From Kitasatospora fiedleri (GTDB lineage: Bacteria; Actinomycetota; Actinomycetes; Streptomycetales; Streptomycetaceae), in the NCBI RefSeq assembly GCF_948472415.1, contig NZ_OX419519.1, positions 6,911,001 through 6,975,000 of the forward strand: a stretch of DNA of 64,000 nucleotides, read 5' to 3'. The translations under genes were made by a program, and so were the position numbers. Positions within the stretch are counted from its first letter, which is position 1. Each line of letters opens with the position of its first letter. This document shows, in pieces, positions 1 through 8,327 of the stretch. The notes under the pieces were generated by a model. The model saw only the letters and a list, made by a program, of their open reading frames with translations, was not told the origin of the DNA and made no database searches.

Positions 1-1
1 G

Positions 2-2998
2 GCCGGCGACAACGTGGGCGTCACCGGCTACGACGTGTACGCCAACGGCGCGCTGCGCGGCAGCGTCAGCGGCACCACCCTGACGTACACCGACAGCCAG
101 CCGGACACCGCGACCGTCTCGTACTACGTGAAGGCGAAGGACGCGGCGGGCAACCAGTCCGCGGCCTCCAACACCGTGGTGCGCACCGGCACCGGCACCG
201 GGACGGGCACCAACCTGGCGGCGGGCAAGCCGATCACGGCCTCCTCGTCCACCTTCACCTTCGTGGCGACCAACGCCAACGACAACGACACCTCCACCTA
301 CTGGGAGAGCGCGGCGGGCAGCTACCCGAGCACCCTCGCGGTGAAGCTGGGCGCGAACGCGACCACCAGCGCGGTGGTGGTCAAGCTCAACCCGGGCTCG
401 GCGTGGGGCGCCCGCACCCAGACCATCGAGGTGGACGGCCGCGAGCAGAGCGCGAGCGGCTTCAGCACCCTCGTCCCGGCGCAGAGCTACAGCTTCGACC
501 CGGCGAGCGGCAACACCGTCACCATCCCGGTGAGCGCGACCGTCGCCGACGTGCAGCTGAAGTTCACCACCAACTCCGGCTCCAGCGGCGCCCAGGCCGC
601 CGAGTTCCAGGTGATCGGCGTCCCGGCCCCCAACCCGGACCTGACCGTCACCTCGGTGAGCAGCAACCCGGCCACCCCCGTGGAGACCGACACCCCGACC
701 CTGTCGGCGGTGGTGAAGAACACCGGCACCAACGCCTCCGGCGCCACCTCGGTGAACTTCTACCTCGGCGCCACCAAGGTCGGCTCGGCCAACGTCGGCG
801 CCCTCGCGGCCGGCGCCTCCGCCACCGTCTCCGCGCAGATCCCGGCGCAGAACGCGGGCAGCTACCAGCTGACCGCGAAGGTCGACGAGGACAACAAGGT
901 CATCGAGCAGGACGAGACCAACAACTCGTTCACCGCCGCGAGCGCCCTGACGGTCAACCAGGTCGCCTCCTCCGACCTGGTCGCCGCCCCCTCGACCTGG
1001 TCGCCCTCCAACCCGGCGAACGGCAGCGCGGTGAACTTCACCGTCGCGGTCAAGAACCAGGGCACGGTGGCCAGCGCCGCCGGCAGCCACGGCATCACGG
1101 TGACCGTCTCGGACGCCACCACCGGCACCGTGCTGAAGACCCTGACCGGCGCGTACAGCGGCACGCTCGCCCCCGGCGCCACCAGCAGCCCGGTCTCGCT
1201 GGGCAGTTGGACCGCCGCCAACGGCCGCTACACCGTCAAGACGGTGATCGCCAACGACGGCAACGAACTGCCGGTCAAGCAGGCCAACAACACCTCCACC
1301 CAGTCCCTGTACGTCGGCCGCGGCGCCAACCTGCCGTTCGACAACTACGAGGCCGAGGACGGCGTGCTGGCCGGCGGTGCCCAGGTGGTCGGCCCCAACC
1401 GCACCATCGGCGACGTGGCGGGCGAGGCGTCCGGCCGCAAGGCCGTCACGCTGAACACCACCGGCTCCTCGGTGGAGTTCACCACCAAGGCCGCGACCAA
1501 CACCCTGGTCACCCGGTTCTCCATCCCGGACGCGGCCGGCGGTGACGGCACCAACGCCACCCTGAACGTCTACGTCGACGGCACCTTCCTCAAGGCGATC
1601 GACCTGACCTCCAAGTACGCCTGGCTGTACGGCTCCGAGACCGCCCCGGGCAACGGCCCGAGCGCCGGCAGCCCGCGGCACATCTACGACGAGGCCAACG
1701 TCCTGCTGGGCACCACCGTCCCGGCCGGTCACAAGATCAAGCTGCAGAAGGACTCGGCGAACACCTCGCAGTACGCGATCGACTTCGTCAGCCTGGAGCA
1801 GGCCACCCAGGTCGCCAACCCGGACCCGGCCAAGTACGTGGTCCCGACCGGCTTCGCGCAGGGCGACGTGCAGGCGGCCCTGGACAAGGTCCGGATGGAC
1901 ACCACCGGCACCCTGGTCGGCGTCTACCTCCCGGCCGGCGACTACCAGACCGCGAACAAGTTCCAGGTCTACGGCAAGCCGGTGAAGGTCGTCGGCGCGG
2001 GCCCGTGGTTCACCCGGTTCTACGCCCCGACCAGCCAGTCCAACACCGACGTCGGCTTCCGGGCCGAGGCCACCGCCAACGGCTCGACCTTCAGCGGGTT
2101 CGCCTACTTCGGCAACTACACCTCGCGGATCGACGGCCCCGGCAAGGTGTTCGACTTCTCCAACGTCGCGAACATCACGATCGACAACATCTGGACCGAG
2201 CACATGGTCTGCATGTACTGGGGTGCCAACACGGACTTCATGACGATCACCAACTCGCGAATCCGGGACACCTTCGCCGACGGCATCAACATGACCAACG
2301 GCTCGACCGACAACCTGGTCTCCAACAACGAGGCCCGGGCCACCGGTGACGACTCCTTCGCGCTGTTCTCCGCGATCGACGCGGGCGGCGCGGACGAGAA
2401 GAACAACGTGTTCCAGAACCTGACCTCGATCCTGACCTGGCGCGCGGCGGGCATCGCGGTGTACGGCGGCTACGCCAACACCTTCCGCAACATCTACATC
2501 GCGGACACCCTCTGCTACTCGGGCGTGACGATCTCCTCGCTGGACTTCGGCTACGCCATGAACGGCTTCGGGACGGACCCGACCAACCTGCAGAACATCT
2601 CGATCGTGCGGGCCGGCGGCCACTTCTGGGGCTCGCAGGTCTTCCCGGCGATCTGGGTGTTCTCCGCCTCCAAGGTGTTCCAGGGCATCCGGGTGAGCGA
2701 CGTGGACATCGTCGACCCCACCTACAGCGGCATCATGTTCCAGACCAACTACGTGGGCGGTCAGCCGCAGAACCCGATCAAGGACACCGTCTTCACCAAC
2801 GTCTCGATCACCGGGGCGCAGAAGAGCGGCGACGCCTTCGACGCCAAGTCCGGCTACGGCCTGTGGGCCAACGAGATGCCGGAGGCGGGCCAGGGCCCGG
2901 CGGTCGGTGACGTCACCTTCAACCACCTGACCCTGAGCAACAACTACAAGGACATCCAGAACACCACCTCGACGCTGCACATCACCGTCAACCCGTAG
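2..2998 (+). CDS. Secreted GH87 alpha-1,3-glucanase/mycodextranase, 5'-truncated
   Basis: The reading frame is open from the left edge, so the N-terminus lies outside the window. Visible modules in order: the tail of a fibronectin type III domain (AGDNVGVTGYDVY, about 2-190), a discoidin/F5-8C-like domain (about 212-630, starting NLAAGKPITASS), two CARDB-type beta-sandwich repeats (about 640-950 and 960-1310), a CBM35/CBM6-like module (NYEAEDG, about 1340-1800) and a C-terminal right-handed beta-helix (about 1815-2995). The helix carries FADGINM (Asp at 2279-2281) and TGDDSFALF (Asp-Asp at 2348-2353), which resemble the catalytic aspartates of GH87. Family knowledge: GH87 enzymes cut alpha-1,3-glucan (mutan, fungal wall glucan, nigeran) and often carry discoidin and CBM modules. 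The alpha-glucoside transporter and glucosidase downstream fit this. Another beta-helix polysaccharidase is possible; GH87 is the best match I can recall. Confidence 0.72.
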   Translation, partial: AGDNVGVTGYDVYANGALRGSVSGTTLTYTDSQPDTATVSYYVKAKDAAGNQSAASNTVVRTGTGTGTGTNLAAGKPITASSSTFTFVATNANDNDTSTYWESAAGSYPSTLAVKLGANATTSAVVVKLNPGSAWGARTQTIEVDGREQSASGFSTLVPAQSYSFDPASGNTVTIPVSATVADVQLKFTTNSGSSGAQAAEFQVIGVPAPNPDLTVTSVSSNPATPVETDTPTLSAVVKNTGTNASGATSVNFYLGATKVGSANVGALAAGASATVSAQIPAQNAGSYQLTAKVDEDNKVIEQDETNNSFTAASALTVNQVASSDLVAAPSTWSPSNPANGSAVNFTVAVKNQGTVASAAGSHGITVTVSDATTGTVLKTLTGAYSGTLAPGATSSPVSLGSWTAANGRYTVKTVIANDGNELPVKQANNTSTQSLYVGRGANLPFDNYEAEDGVLAGGAQVVGPNRTIGDVAGEASGRKAVTLNTTGSSVEFTTKAATNTLVTRFSIPDAAGGDGTNATLNVYVDGTFLKAIDLTSKYAWLYGSETAPGNGPSAGSPRHIYDEANVLLGTTVPAGHKIKLQKDSANTSQYAIDFVSLEQATQVANPDPAKYVVPTGFAQGDVQAALDKVRMDTTGTLVGVYLPAGDYQTANKFQVYGKPVKVVGAGPWFTRFYAPTSQSNTDVGFRAEATANGSTFSGFAYFGNYTSRIDGPGKVFDFSNVANITIDNIWTEHMVCMYWGANTDFMTITNSRIRDTFADGINMTNGSTDNLVSNNEARATGDDSFALFSAIDAGGADEKNNVFQNLTSILTWRAAGIAVYGGYANTFRNIYIADTLCYSGVTISSLDFGYAMNGFGTDPTNLQNISIVRAGGHFWGSQVFPAIWVFSASKVFQGIRVSDVDIVDPTYSGIMFQTNYVGGQPQNPIKDTVFTNVSITGAQKSGDAFDAKSGYGLWANEMPEAGQGPAVGDVTFNHLTLSNNYKDIQNTTSTLHITVNP

Positions 2999-3010
2999 GA
3001 CCCCCCTGCC

Positions 3011-3059
3011 CCGGGACGGGGCGCACGCGGCCCCTGACAGCCGCCGTGCCCCGTCCCGG
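3011..3059 (+). terminator. Inverted repeat after the GH87 gene
   Basis: Perfect 12-bp arms (3011-3022 and 3048-3059) separated by 25 bases, just past the GH87 stop codon. There is no U-tract, as is common for terminators in high-GC actinobacteria. Confidence 0.55.
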
Positions 3060-3200
3060 CGTGCTCGCAGCCCGGCTGCGCACCGGCGGCCCGTGACGCC
3101 CCCCTGTGGGGCCGTTGCGGGCCGCTGACGCGTTCCTGGAGTCGCTATGTCACGGTCCGCGCAAGCGAAAGTCACGTTTTTGCGAAATACCGTCGACATC

Positions 3201-3234
3201 TTGTGGCAACCTGGCGGCGACTGCTTAAGTAGTC
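3201..3234 (+). promoter_or_regulatory. Candidate promoter and operator of the sugar ABC operon
   Basis: An AT-richer patch lies 90-150 bases before the lipoprotein start. TTGTGG (3201-3206) and TTAAGT (3225-3230) are 18 bases apart and could be -35 and -10 boxes. The -10 sits inside an imperfect 16-bp palindrome, GACTGCTTAAGTAGTC (3219-3234), with one mismatched pair. Its position would suit a repressor such as a LacI-family sugar regulator. GCGAAA also occurs twice just upstream (3165-3170 and 3182-3187). No regulator gene is in the window. Confidence 0.4.
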
Positions 3235-3323
3235 GGCACATCCCCACCGCAAACCAACGGGCTTCCATGGCGCCTGCCGTCTGCTGCGCGCTGCCCTCCT
3301 GTGCTCGAAAGGGACCACCCCCC

Positions 3324-4724
3324 ATGAACCGTGACCGGCTCCTCCGCAGATCCGTCGCCCTGGTCGCCGCGGCCGGCCTGGCGCTCACCGCCGCGGCCTG
3401 CTCGTCCAGCTCGGGCTCCTCGGACGGCGGCAGCAAGGGAGGCAGCGCGGACGCCGCGGCGCCGCTCGACCCGAACACCAAGGTCACCATCTCGATCGAC
3501 TGCGAGCCCCCGGTCACCAAGGCCGCCGAGCGCAAGCAGTGGGAAGACGACGTCAAGGCGTTCAACCAGCAGTACCCGAACGTCACCATCAACTCGAAGG
3601 ACGCCACGCCCTGCGAGGAGCCGCCGGCCTTCACCGCCCAGCTCAAGGGCAAGACCCAGACCGACGTCTACTACAGCTACTTCACCGACCTGAACCAGAT
3701 CCTGGACGCCGACGGCGCCGAGGACATCAGCGCCTACGTCAACGACAAGAGCATCCCGGCGCTCAAGGACATCGACCCCTCGGTGATGGCCACCCTCAAG
3801 TCGGACGGCAAGCTGTACGGCCTGCCCACCTCGAACTACAAGATGGGCCTGCTCTACAACCGCAAGCTCTTCACCCAGGCCGGCCTGGACCCGGACAAGC
3901 CGCCGACGACCTGGGAAGAGGTCCGCGCGGCCGCCAAGAAGATCGCCGCGCTCGGCAACGGCGTCAACGGCTACGGCGACTACAGCGCCACCAACCAGGG
4001 CGGCTGGCACTTCACCGCCGAGCTCTACGGCCTCGGCGGCTCGATGACCACCGAGGACGGCAAGAAGGCCGCCTTCAACACCCCCGAGGGCAAGCAGGTC
4101 CTGCAGAACCTGTACGACATGCGCTGGACCGACAACTCGATGGGCGCCACCCAGGGCCTCAAGTGGCCGGACCTGATGACCCAGATGTCCTCCGACAAGC
4201 TCGGCATGTACATCGGCGCCCCGGACGACATCACGTACATGGTCCAGACCCTCAAGGGCAAGTACGAGGACTACGGCATGGGCCCGATGGTCGGCGGCAA
4301 GGGCGCCCTGCTCGGCGGCAACGACTACATCTTCAAGAAGGGGTCCACCCCGGACCAGATCAAGGCCGGCGTCGCCTGGATCAACTTCAAGTACCTGACC
4401 ATCGGCAAGGGCCAGTTCCAGTACTCCCGGAACAAGGCCGACGGCCTGCCGGTCGGCCTGCCGCAGCCCGCCTTCTTCACCGGCGCCAGCCTGGAGGCCG
4501 ACAACAAGGCCAAGGCCGCCGACGCCACCGTCCCGGTCGCCAACTACGCGCCGTTCATCAACACCGCGGTCCCCGGCAAGACCGAGCCCGCCAACGCCCA
4601 GCAGATCTACAAGGTCCTGGACAACGCCGTCTCCGGTGTCCTGACCGACAAGAACGCCAGCGTCGACAAGCTCCTCTCCGACGCCGAGACCCAGGTCAAC
4701 CAGGTCCTGGCGAGCCTCCAGTAA
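3324..4724 (+). CDS. Sugar ABC transporter substrate-binding lipoprotein
   Basis: 466 residues. The N-terminus is a lipoprotein signal peptide with lipobox LTAAAC and the modified cysteine at residue 26, followed by a Ser/Gly linker. The mature part is a family-1 extracellular solute-binding protein (TSNYKMGLLYNRKLFTQAG; WPDLMTQMSSDKLGMYIGAP). An in-frame ATG farther upstream (3147) gives a leader without a signal peptide. I chose 3324 because of the signal peptide and the AAAGGGA ribosome site at 3308-3314. It captures an oligosaccharide outside the membrane for the two permeases that follow. Given the GH87 and GH13 neighbours, the ligand is probably an alpha-linked gluco-oligosaccharide (inference). 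No ATPase is encoded here; these importers often share the MsiK ATPase encoded elsewhere. Confidence 0.93.
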   Translation: MNRDRLLRRSVALVAAAGLALTAAACSSSSGSSDGGSKGGSADAAAPLDPNTKVTISIDCEPPVTKAAERKQWEDDVKAFNQQYPNVTINSKDATPCEEPPAFTAQLKGKTQTDVYYSYFTDLNQILDADGAEDISAYVNDKSIPALKDIDPSVMATLKSDGKLYGLPTSNYKMGLLYNRKLFTQAGLDPDKPPTTWEEVRAAAKKIAALGNGVNGYGDYSATNQGGWHFTAELYGLGGSMTTEDGKKAAFNTPEGKQVLQNLYDMRWTDNSMGATQGLKWPDLMTQMSSDKLGMYIGAPDDITYMVQTLKGKYEDYGMGPMVGGKGALLGGNDYIFKKGSTPDQIKAGVAWINFKYLTIGKGQFQYSRNKADGLPVGLPQPAFFTGASLEADNKAKAADATVPVANYAPFINTAVPGKTEPANAQQIYKVLDNAVSGVLTDKNASVDKLLSDAETQVNQVLASLQ

Positions 4725-4733
4725 CACCCCGAC

Positions 4734-4760
4734 CGGGGCCGGCCGCACAGGCCGGCCCCG
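4734..4760 (+). terminator. Hairpin between binding-protein and permease genes
   Basis: 11-bp perfect GC stem (4734-4744 with 4750-4760) and a 5-base loop, directly after the binding-protein stop. Such hairpins often let the binding protein be made in excess over the permeases through partial termination or 3'-end protection. Confidence 0.65.
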
Positions 4761-4787
4761 GCCCCGATTCCCCCCTCGGAGACACCC

Positions 4788-5654
4788 ATGCGGCAAACAC
4801 TGCGCCGAAACATCACCGCGCACGGTTTCCTGTTCGGCGCGCTGCTCTGCTTCGCCCTCTTCTCGTGGTACCCGATGATCCGCGAGATCGTGATGAGCTT
4901 CCAGCGCACCAAGCGCGGCCACACCCGCTGGGTCGGCCTGGACAACCTGCACCTGCTGACCCAGGACCCGGCGTTCTGGCAGGCCTGGCGCAACACCCTG
5001 CTGTTCACCGTGCTCGCCCTCGTGCTGGGTTTCGCGGTCCCCTTCGCGGTCGCCATCGTCCTGAACGAACTACGGCACGCCAAGGGCTACCTGCGAGTGC
5101 TGGTGTACCTGCCGGTGATGATGCCGCCGGTGGCCTCCGTGCTGCTGTTCAAGTACTTCTACGACCCCGGCTACGGCCTCTTCAACAGCATCCTGCACTT
5201 CCTGCACCTGCCGACCTCGGCCTGGCTCAACTCCGCCGACACCGCGATGATCTCGGTGGTCATCGCGGCGACCTGGATGAACATGGGCGGCGCCACCCTG
5301 ATCTACCTGGCAGCGCTGCAGACCATCCCCGGCGAGCTGTACGAGGCCGCCGAACTCGACGGCGCCGGCCTCTTCCGCCGGATCTGGCACGTCACCATCC
5401 CGCAGACCAGGCTGATCCTCTCGCTGCTCCTGCTGCTCCAGATCGTCGCCACCATGCAGGTGTTCGTCGAGCCCTACCTGCTCACCGGCGGCAACGGCCC
5501 GCAGGGCTCCACCACCACCGTGGTCAACCTGATCTACCAGTACGCGTTCAACTTCAACAACTACGGCGCCGCCTCGGCGCTCGGCCTGGTCCTGCTGCTC
5601 GTCCTCGCCGCCTTCTCCGCGGTGTACGTGCGGCTGTCCCGGGACAACGACTAG
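4788..5654 (+). CDS. Sugar ABC transporter permease (MalF/LacF type)
   Basis: 288 residues with about six membrane helices; the first is near residues 13-35. The cytoplasmic EAA loop that docks the ATPase is visible as ELYEAAELDGAGLFRRIWHV. Family: binding-protein-dependent transport permease, carbohydrate (CUT1) class. A CGGAGA ribosome site precedes the ATG. It lies after the binding protein and 9 bases before the second permease, so the two permeases form one translational unit. Together they make the membrane channel for oligosaccharide import. Confidence 0.93.
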   Translation: MRQTLRRNITAHGFLFGALLCFALFSWYPMIREIVMSFQRTKRGHTRWVGLDNLHLLTQDPAFWQAWRNTLLFTVLALVLGFAVPFAVAIVLNELRHAKGYLRVLVYLPVMMPPVASVLLFKYFYDPGYGLFNSILHFLHLPTSAWLNSADTAMISVVIAATWMNMGGATLIYLAALQTIPGELYEAAELDGAGLFRRIWHVTIPQTRLILSLLLLLQIVATMQVFVEPYLLTGGNGPQGSTTTVVNLIYQYAFNFNNYGAASALGLVLLLVLAAFSAVYVRLSRDND

Positions 5655-5663
5655 GAGGCCGCC

Positions 5664-6533
5664 GTGCGCACCCTGATATCCGACACCCAGCTCAACCGCC
5701 GCGGCGGGAAGATCGCCTACTGGACCGTCCTGACCGTCGTCGTGGTCGGCTTCACCCTGGTCTTCCTCGGCCCGCTCTACTGGCTGGTCACCGGCGGCCT
5801 CAAGACCACCCAGGAAGTCATCCAGAACCCGCCGACGCTCTTCCCCACGTCCCTCCACTTCGACACGTACGGTGAAGCGTGGTCGAAGATGAGGATGGGC
5901 CGGCTGCTGTTCAACACGCTCTACTACGCGTTCGGCGCGCTCGCCTTCCAGCTGGTCTTCGACGTCGCCGCCGCCTACGCGCTCTCCAAGCTCCGCCCGG
6001 TGCTCGGCAACGTCATCCTCGGCATGATGCTGGCCACCCTGATGATCCCCTCCGCGGTGCTCATCGTCCCGCAGTACCTGACCGTGCTCGACCTGCCGCT
6101 GCTGCACGTCAACCTGGTCAACACCCCCTGGGCGATCTGGCTGCCCACCGTCGCCAACGCCTTCAACATCTTCCTGCTGAAGCGCTTCTTCGACTCCATC
6201 CCGAACGAGCTGCTGGCCGCCGCCTCGGTCGACGGCGCGGGCCCGATCCGCACCCTGTGGTCGATCGTCCTGCCGATGTCCCGGCCGATCCTCGGCGTGG
6301 TCTCCATCTTCGCCGTGGTCAACGTCTGGAAGGACTTCCTCTGGCCGCTGCTGGTGCAGACCGACCCGAAGAACCAGACCCTCAACATCGGCATCACCTC
6401 GCTCTCCACCGGCGTCCCGCAGAACGTGATCATCGCCGCGCTGGCCATCGCCTCCGCGCCGACCGTCGTGTTCTTCCTGATCTTCCAGCGCAACATCATG
6501 TCCGGCCTCACCGCCGGCTCCGTCAAGGGCTGA
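5664..6533 (+). CDS. Sugar ABC transporter permease (MalG/LacG type)
   Basis: 289 residues starting at GTG with AGGAGG just upstream. About six membrane helices. The EAA loop reads ELLAAASVDGAGPIRTLWSIV. It is the CUT1 partner of the preceding permease, only 9 bases away. The final residues (SGLTAGSVKG) are the usual end of MalG-type subunits. It forms the second half of the transmembrane channel. The GH13 enzyme gene begins 32 bases later and is probably cotranscribed. Confidence 0.93.
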   Translation: MRTLISDTQLNRRGGKIAYWTVLTVVVVGFTLVFLGPLYWLVTGGLKTTQEVIQNPPTLFPTSLHFDTYGEAWSKMRMGRLLFNTLYYAFGALAFQLVFDVAAAYALSKLRPVLGNVILGMMLATLMIPSAVLIVPQYLTVLDLPLLHVNLVNTPWAIWLPTVANAFNIFLLKRFFDSIPNELLAAASVDGAGPIRTLWSIVLPMSRPILGVVSIFAVVNVWKDFLWPLLVQTDPKNQTLNIGITSLSTGVPQNVIIAALAIASAPTVVFFLIFQRNIMSGLTAGSVKG

Positions 6534-6565
6534 CGCTCCGTCACCTCCCGAAAGGACAACCCGCC

Positions 6566-8149
6566 GTGGCACATCAGCCCGCGACCCCCGAGTGGTGGCG
6601 CGACGCCGCGATCTACCAGGTCTACCCCCGCTCCTTCGCCGACGGCAACGGCGACGGCGTCGGCGACCTCGCCGGGGTCCGCGCCCGCCTGCCCTACCTG
6701 GCCGAACTGGGCGTCGGCGCGATCTGGTTCAACCCCTGGTACCCCTCGCCGATGGCCGACGGCGGCTACGACGTCGCCGACTACCGCGGCGTCGAACCGG
6801 TCTTCGGCACCCTGGAGGAGGCCGAACTGCTCATCGACGAGGCCCAGCAGCTCGGCCTGCGCACCATCGTCGACATCGTCCCCAACCACGTCTCCGACCA
6901 GCACCCCTGGTTCCGGGCCGCCCTCGCCGCCGCCCCCGGCAGCCCCGAGCGCGACCTGTTCCACTTCCGCGAGGGCCGCGGCGCCGACGGCGAACTCCCG
7001 CCCAACGACTGGAAGTCCGAGTTCGGCGGCTGCCCCTGGACCCGGCTCCCCGACGGCCAGTGGTACCTGCACCTGTTCGCCGCCGCCCAGCCCGACCTCA
7101 ACTGGGACCACCCCGCCGTCCGCGAGGAGCACCTGGAGATCCTCCGGTTCTGGTTCGATCGCGGCGCCGCCGGCGTCCGGATCGACTCGGCCGGCCTGCT
7201 CACCAAGGACCCCGACCTCGCCGACGTCGAACCCGGCCGCCCGCACCCCTACGTCGACCGCGACGACCTGCACGACATCTACCGCAGCTGGCGCGCCGTC
7301 GCCGACTCCTACAGCCCGCCACGCGTCCTGATCGGCGAGATCTGGGTCCCCGACGCCGAGCGTTTCGCCCGCTACCTGCGCCCGGACGAGATGCACACCG
7401 CGTTCAACTTCGACTTCCTGGCCCGCCCCTGGGACGCCGCCGCGCTGCGCGAGTCCATCGACACCACCCTCGCCGCGCACGCCCCCGTCGGCGCCCCCGC
7501 GACCTGGGTGCTGGCCAACCACGACATCACCCGCACCGTCACCCGCTACGGCCGCGAGGACACCCGCTTCCAGTTCGCCACCAAGTCCTTCGGCATCCCC
7601 ACCGACCTCGACCTCGGCCGCCGCCGCGCCCGCGCCGCCGCCCTGCTCAGCATGGCGCTGCCCGGCGCGCTCTACCTCTACCAGGGCGAGGAACTCGGCC
7701 TGCCCGAGGTCGAGGACCTCCCGCTGGACACCCTCCAGGACCCGATGCACTTCCGCTCCGGCGGCACCGACCCCGGCCGCGACGGCTGCCGCGTCCCGAT
7801 CCCCTGGAGCGGCACCCACCCGCCCTACGGCTTCACCCGCGACGGCAAGGACCCCTGGCTCCCGCAGCCCCTCGACTGGGCCCCGCTCACCGTCGAGGCC
7901 CAGCACGGCGACCCGTCCTCCATGCTCACCCTCTACCGCGAGGGCATCCGGCTGCGCCGCGAACTGCGCGGCGAGTTCGCCTGGGCCGAGGACGCCCCCG
8001 AAGGCGTCCTCTCCTTCCGCCGCGGCGACGTCCGCTGCCTGGTCAACCTCTCCCCCTCGCCGCTCCCGCTCGACGGCGAGATCCTGCTGGCCTCCGGCGA
8101 ACTGACCGACGGCCACCTCCCCACCGACACGGCGGCCTGGCTCCGGTAG
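6566..8149 (+). CDS. GH13 alpha-glucosidase (cytoplasmic)
   Basis: 527 residues from GTG at 6566 with GAAAGGA upstream. There is no signal peptide, so it acts on imported sugar. The start WWRDAAIYQVYPRSFADGNG is typical of the oligo-1,6-glucosidase/alpha-glucosidase branch of GH13. The conserved regions are all present: DIVPNHVSDQHPWF; GVRIDSAGL with nucleophile Asp207; IGEIWV with acid/base Glu258; and ANHDITR with transition-state Asp320. It would release glucose from the non-reducing ends of oligosaccharides delivered by the transporter. Given the GH87 enzyme, nigero-oligosaccharides (alpha-1,3) are plausible substrates, but sequence alone does not fix linkage specificity; isomaltose or maltose are alternatives. 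Confidence 0.9.
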   Translation: MAHQPATPEWWRDAAIYQVYPRSFADGNGDGVGDLAGVRARLPYLAELGVGAIWFNPWYPSPMADGGYDVADYRGVEPVFGTLEEAELLIDEAQQLGLRTIVDIVPNHVSDQHPWFRAALAAAPGSPERDLFHFREGRGADGELPPNDWKSEFGGCPWTRLPDGQWYLHLFAAAQPDLNWDHPAVREEHLEILRFWFDRGAAGVRIDSAGLLTKDPDLADVEPGRPHPYVDRDDLHDIYRSWRAVADSYSPPRVLIGEIWVPDAERFARYLRPDEMHTAFNFDFLARPWDAAALRESIDTTLAAHAPVGAPATWVLANHDITRTVTRYGREDTRFQFATKSFGIPTDLDLGRRRARAAALLSMALPGALYLYQGEELGLPEVEDLPLDTLQDPMHFRSGGTDPGRDGCRVPIPWSGTHPPYGFTRDGKDPWLPQPLDWAPLTVEAQHGDPSSMLTLYREGIRLRRELRGEFAWAEDAPEGVLSFRRGDVRCLVNLSPSPLPLDGEILLASGELTDGHLPTDTAAWLR

Positions 8150-8167
8150 GGGAAACCGAAGCACAAC

Positions 8168-8296
8168 CAGGGGCGCGGGGAACTGCGCGGCCGAGCGAGC
8201 ACGCACAGCCGGATCGCGACGCAGGGCGAGAACGTGCCCTGCCCCGCGACCTCGCCGACGCGCGACTCCCGCCGCGCGCAGTTCCCCGCGCCCCTG
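8168..8296. repeat. Long inverted repeat of the common Streptomyces intergenic type, acting as bidirectional terminator
   Basis: Perfect 22-bp arms (8168-8189 and 8275-8296) containing GGGGCGCGGGGAACTGCGCG. From memory, this sequence is widely dispersed in Streptomyces intergenic spaces. A smaller hairpin (8221-8227 with 8236-8242, GCAGGGC) sits inside the loop. It lies between two convergent genes, which fits a transcription terminator for both strands. Confidence 0.65.
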
Positions 8297-8327
8297 CTTT
8301 CGCGCCCGCTCTCCCGCGCTCGCGCAG

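Noticed and set aside
3225..4952. 575-codon open frame opposite the sugar-binding lipoprotein
   Set aside because: Its translation is Gly/Val/Asp-rich without domains, typical of an antisense shadow of a real gene.
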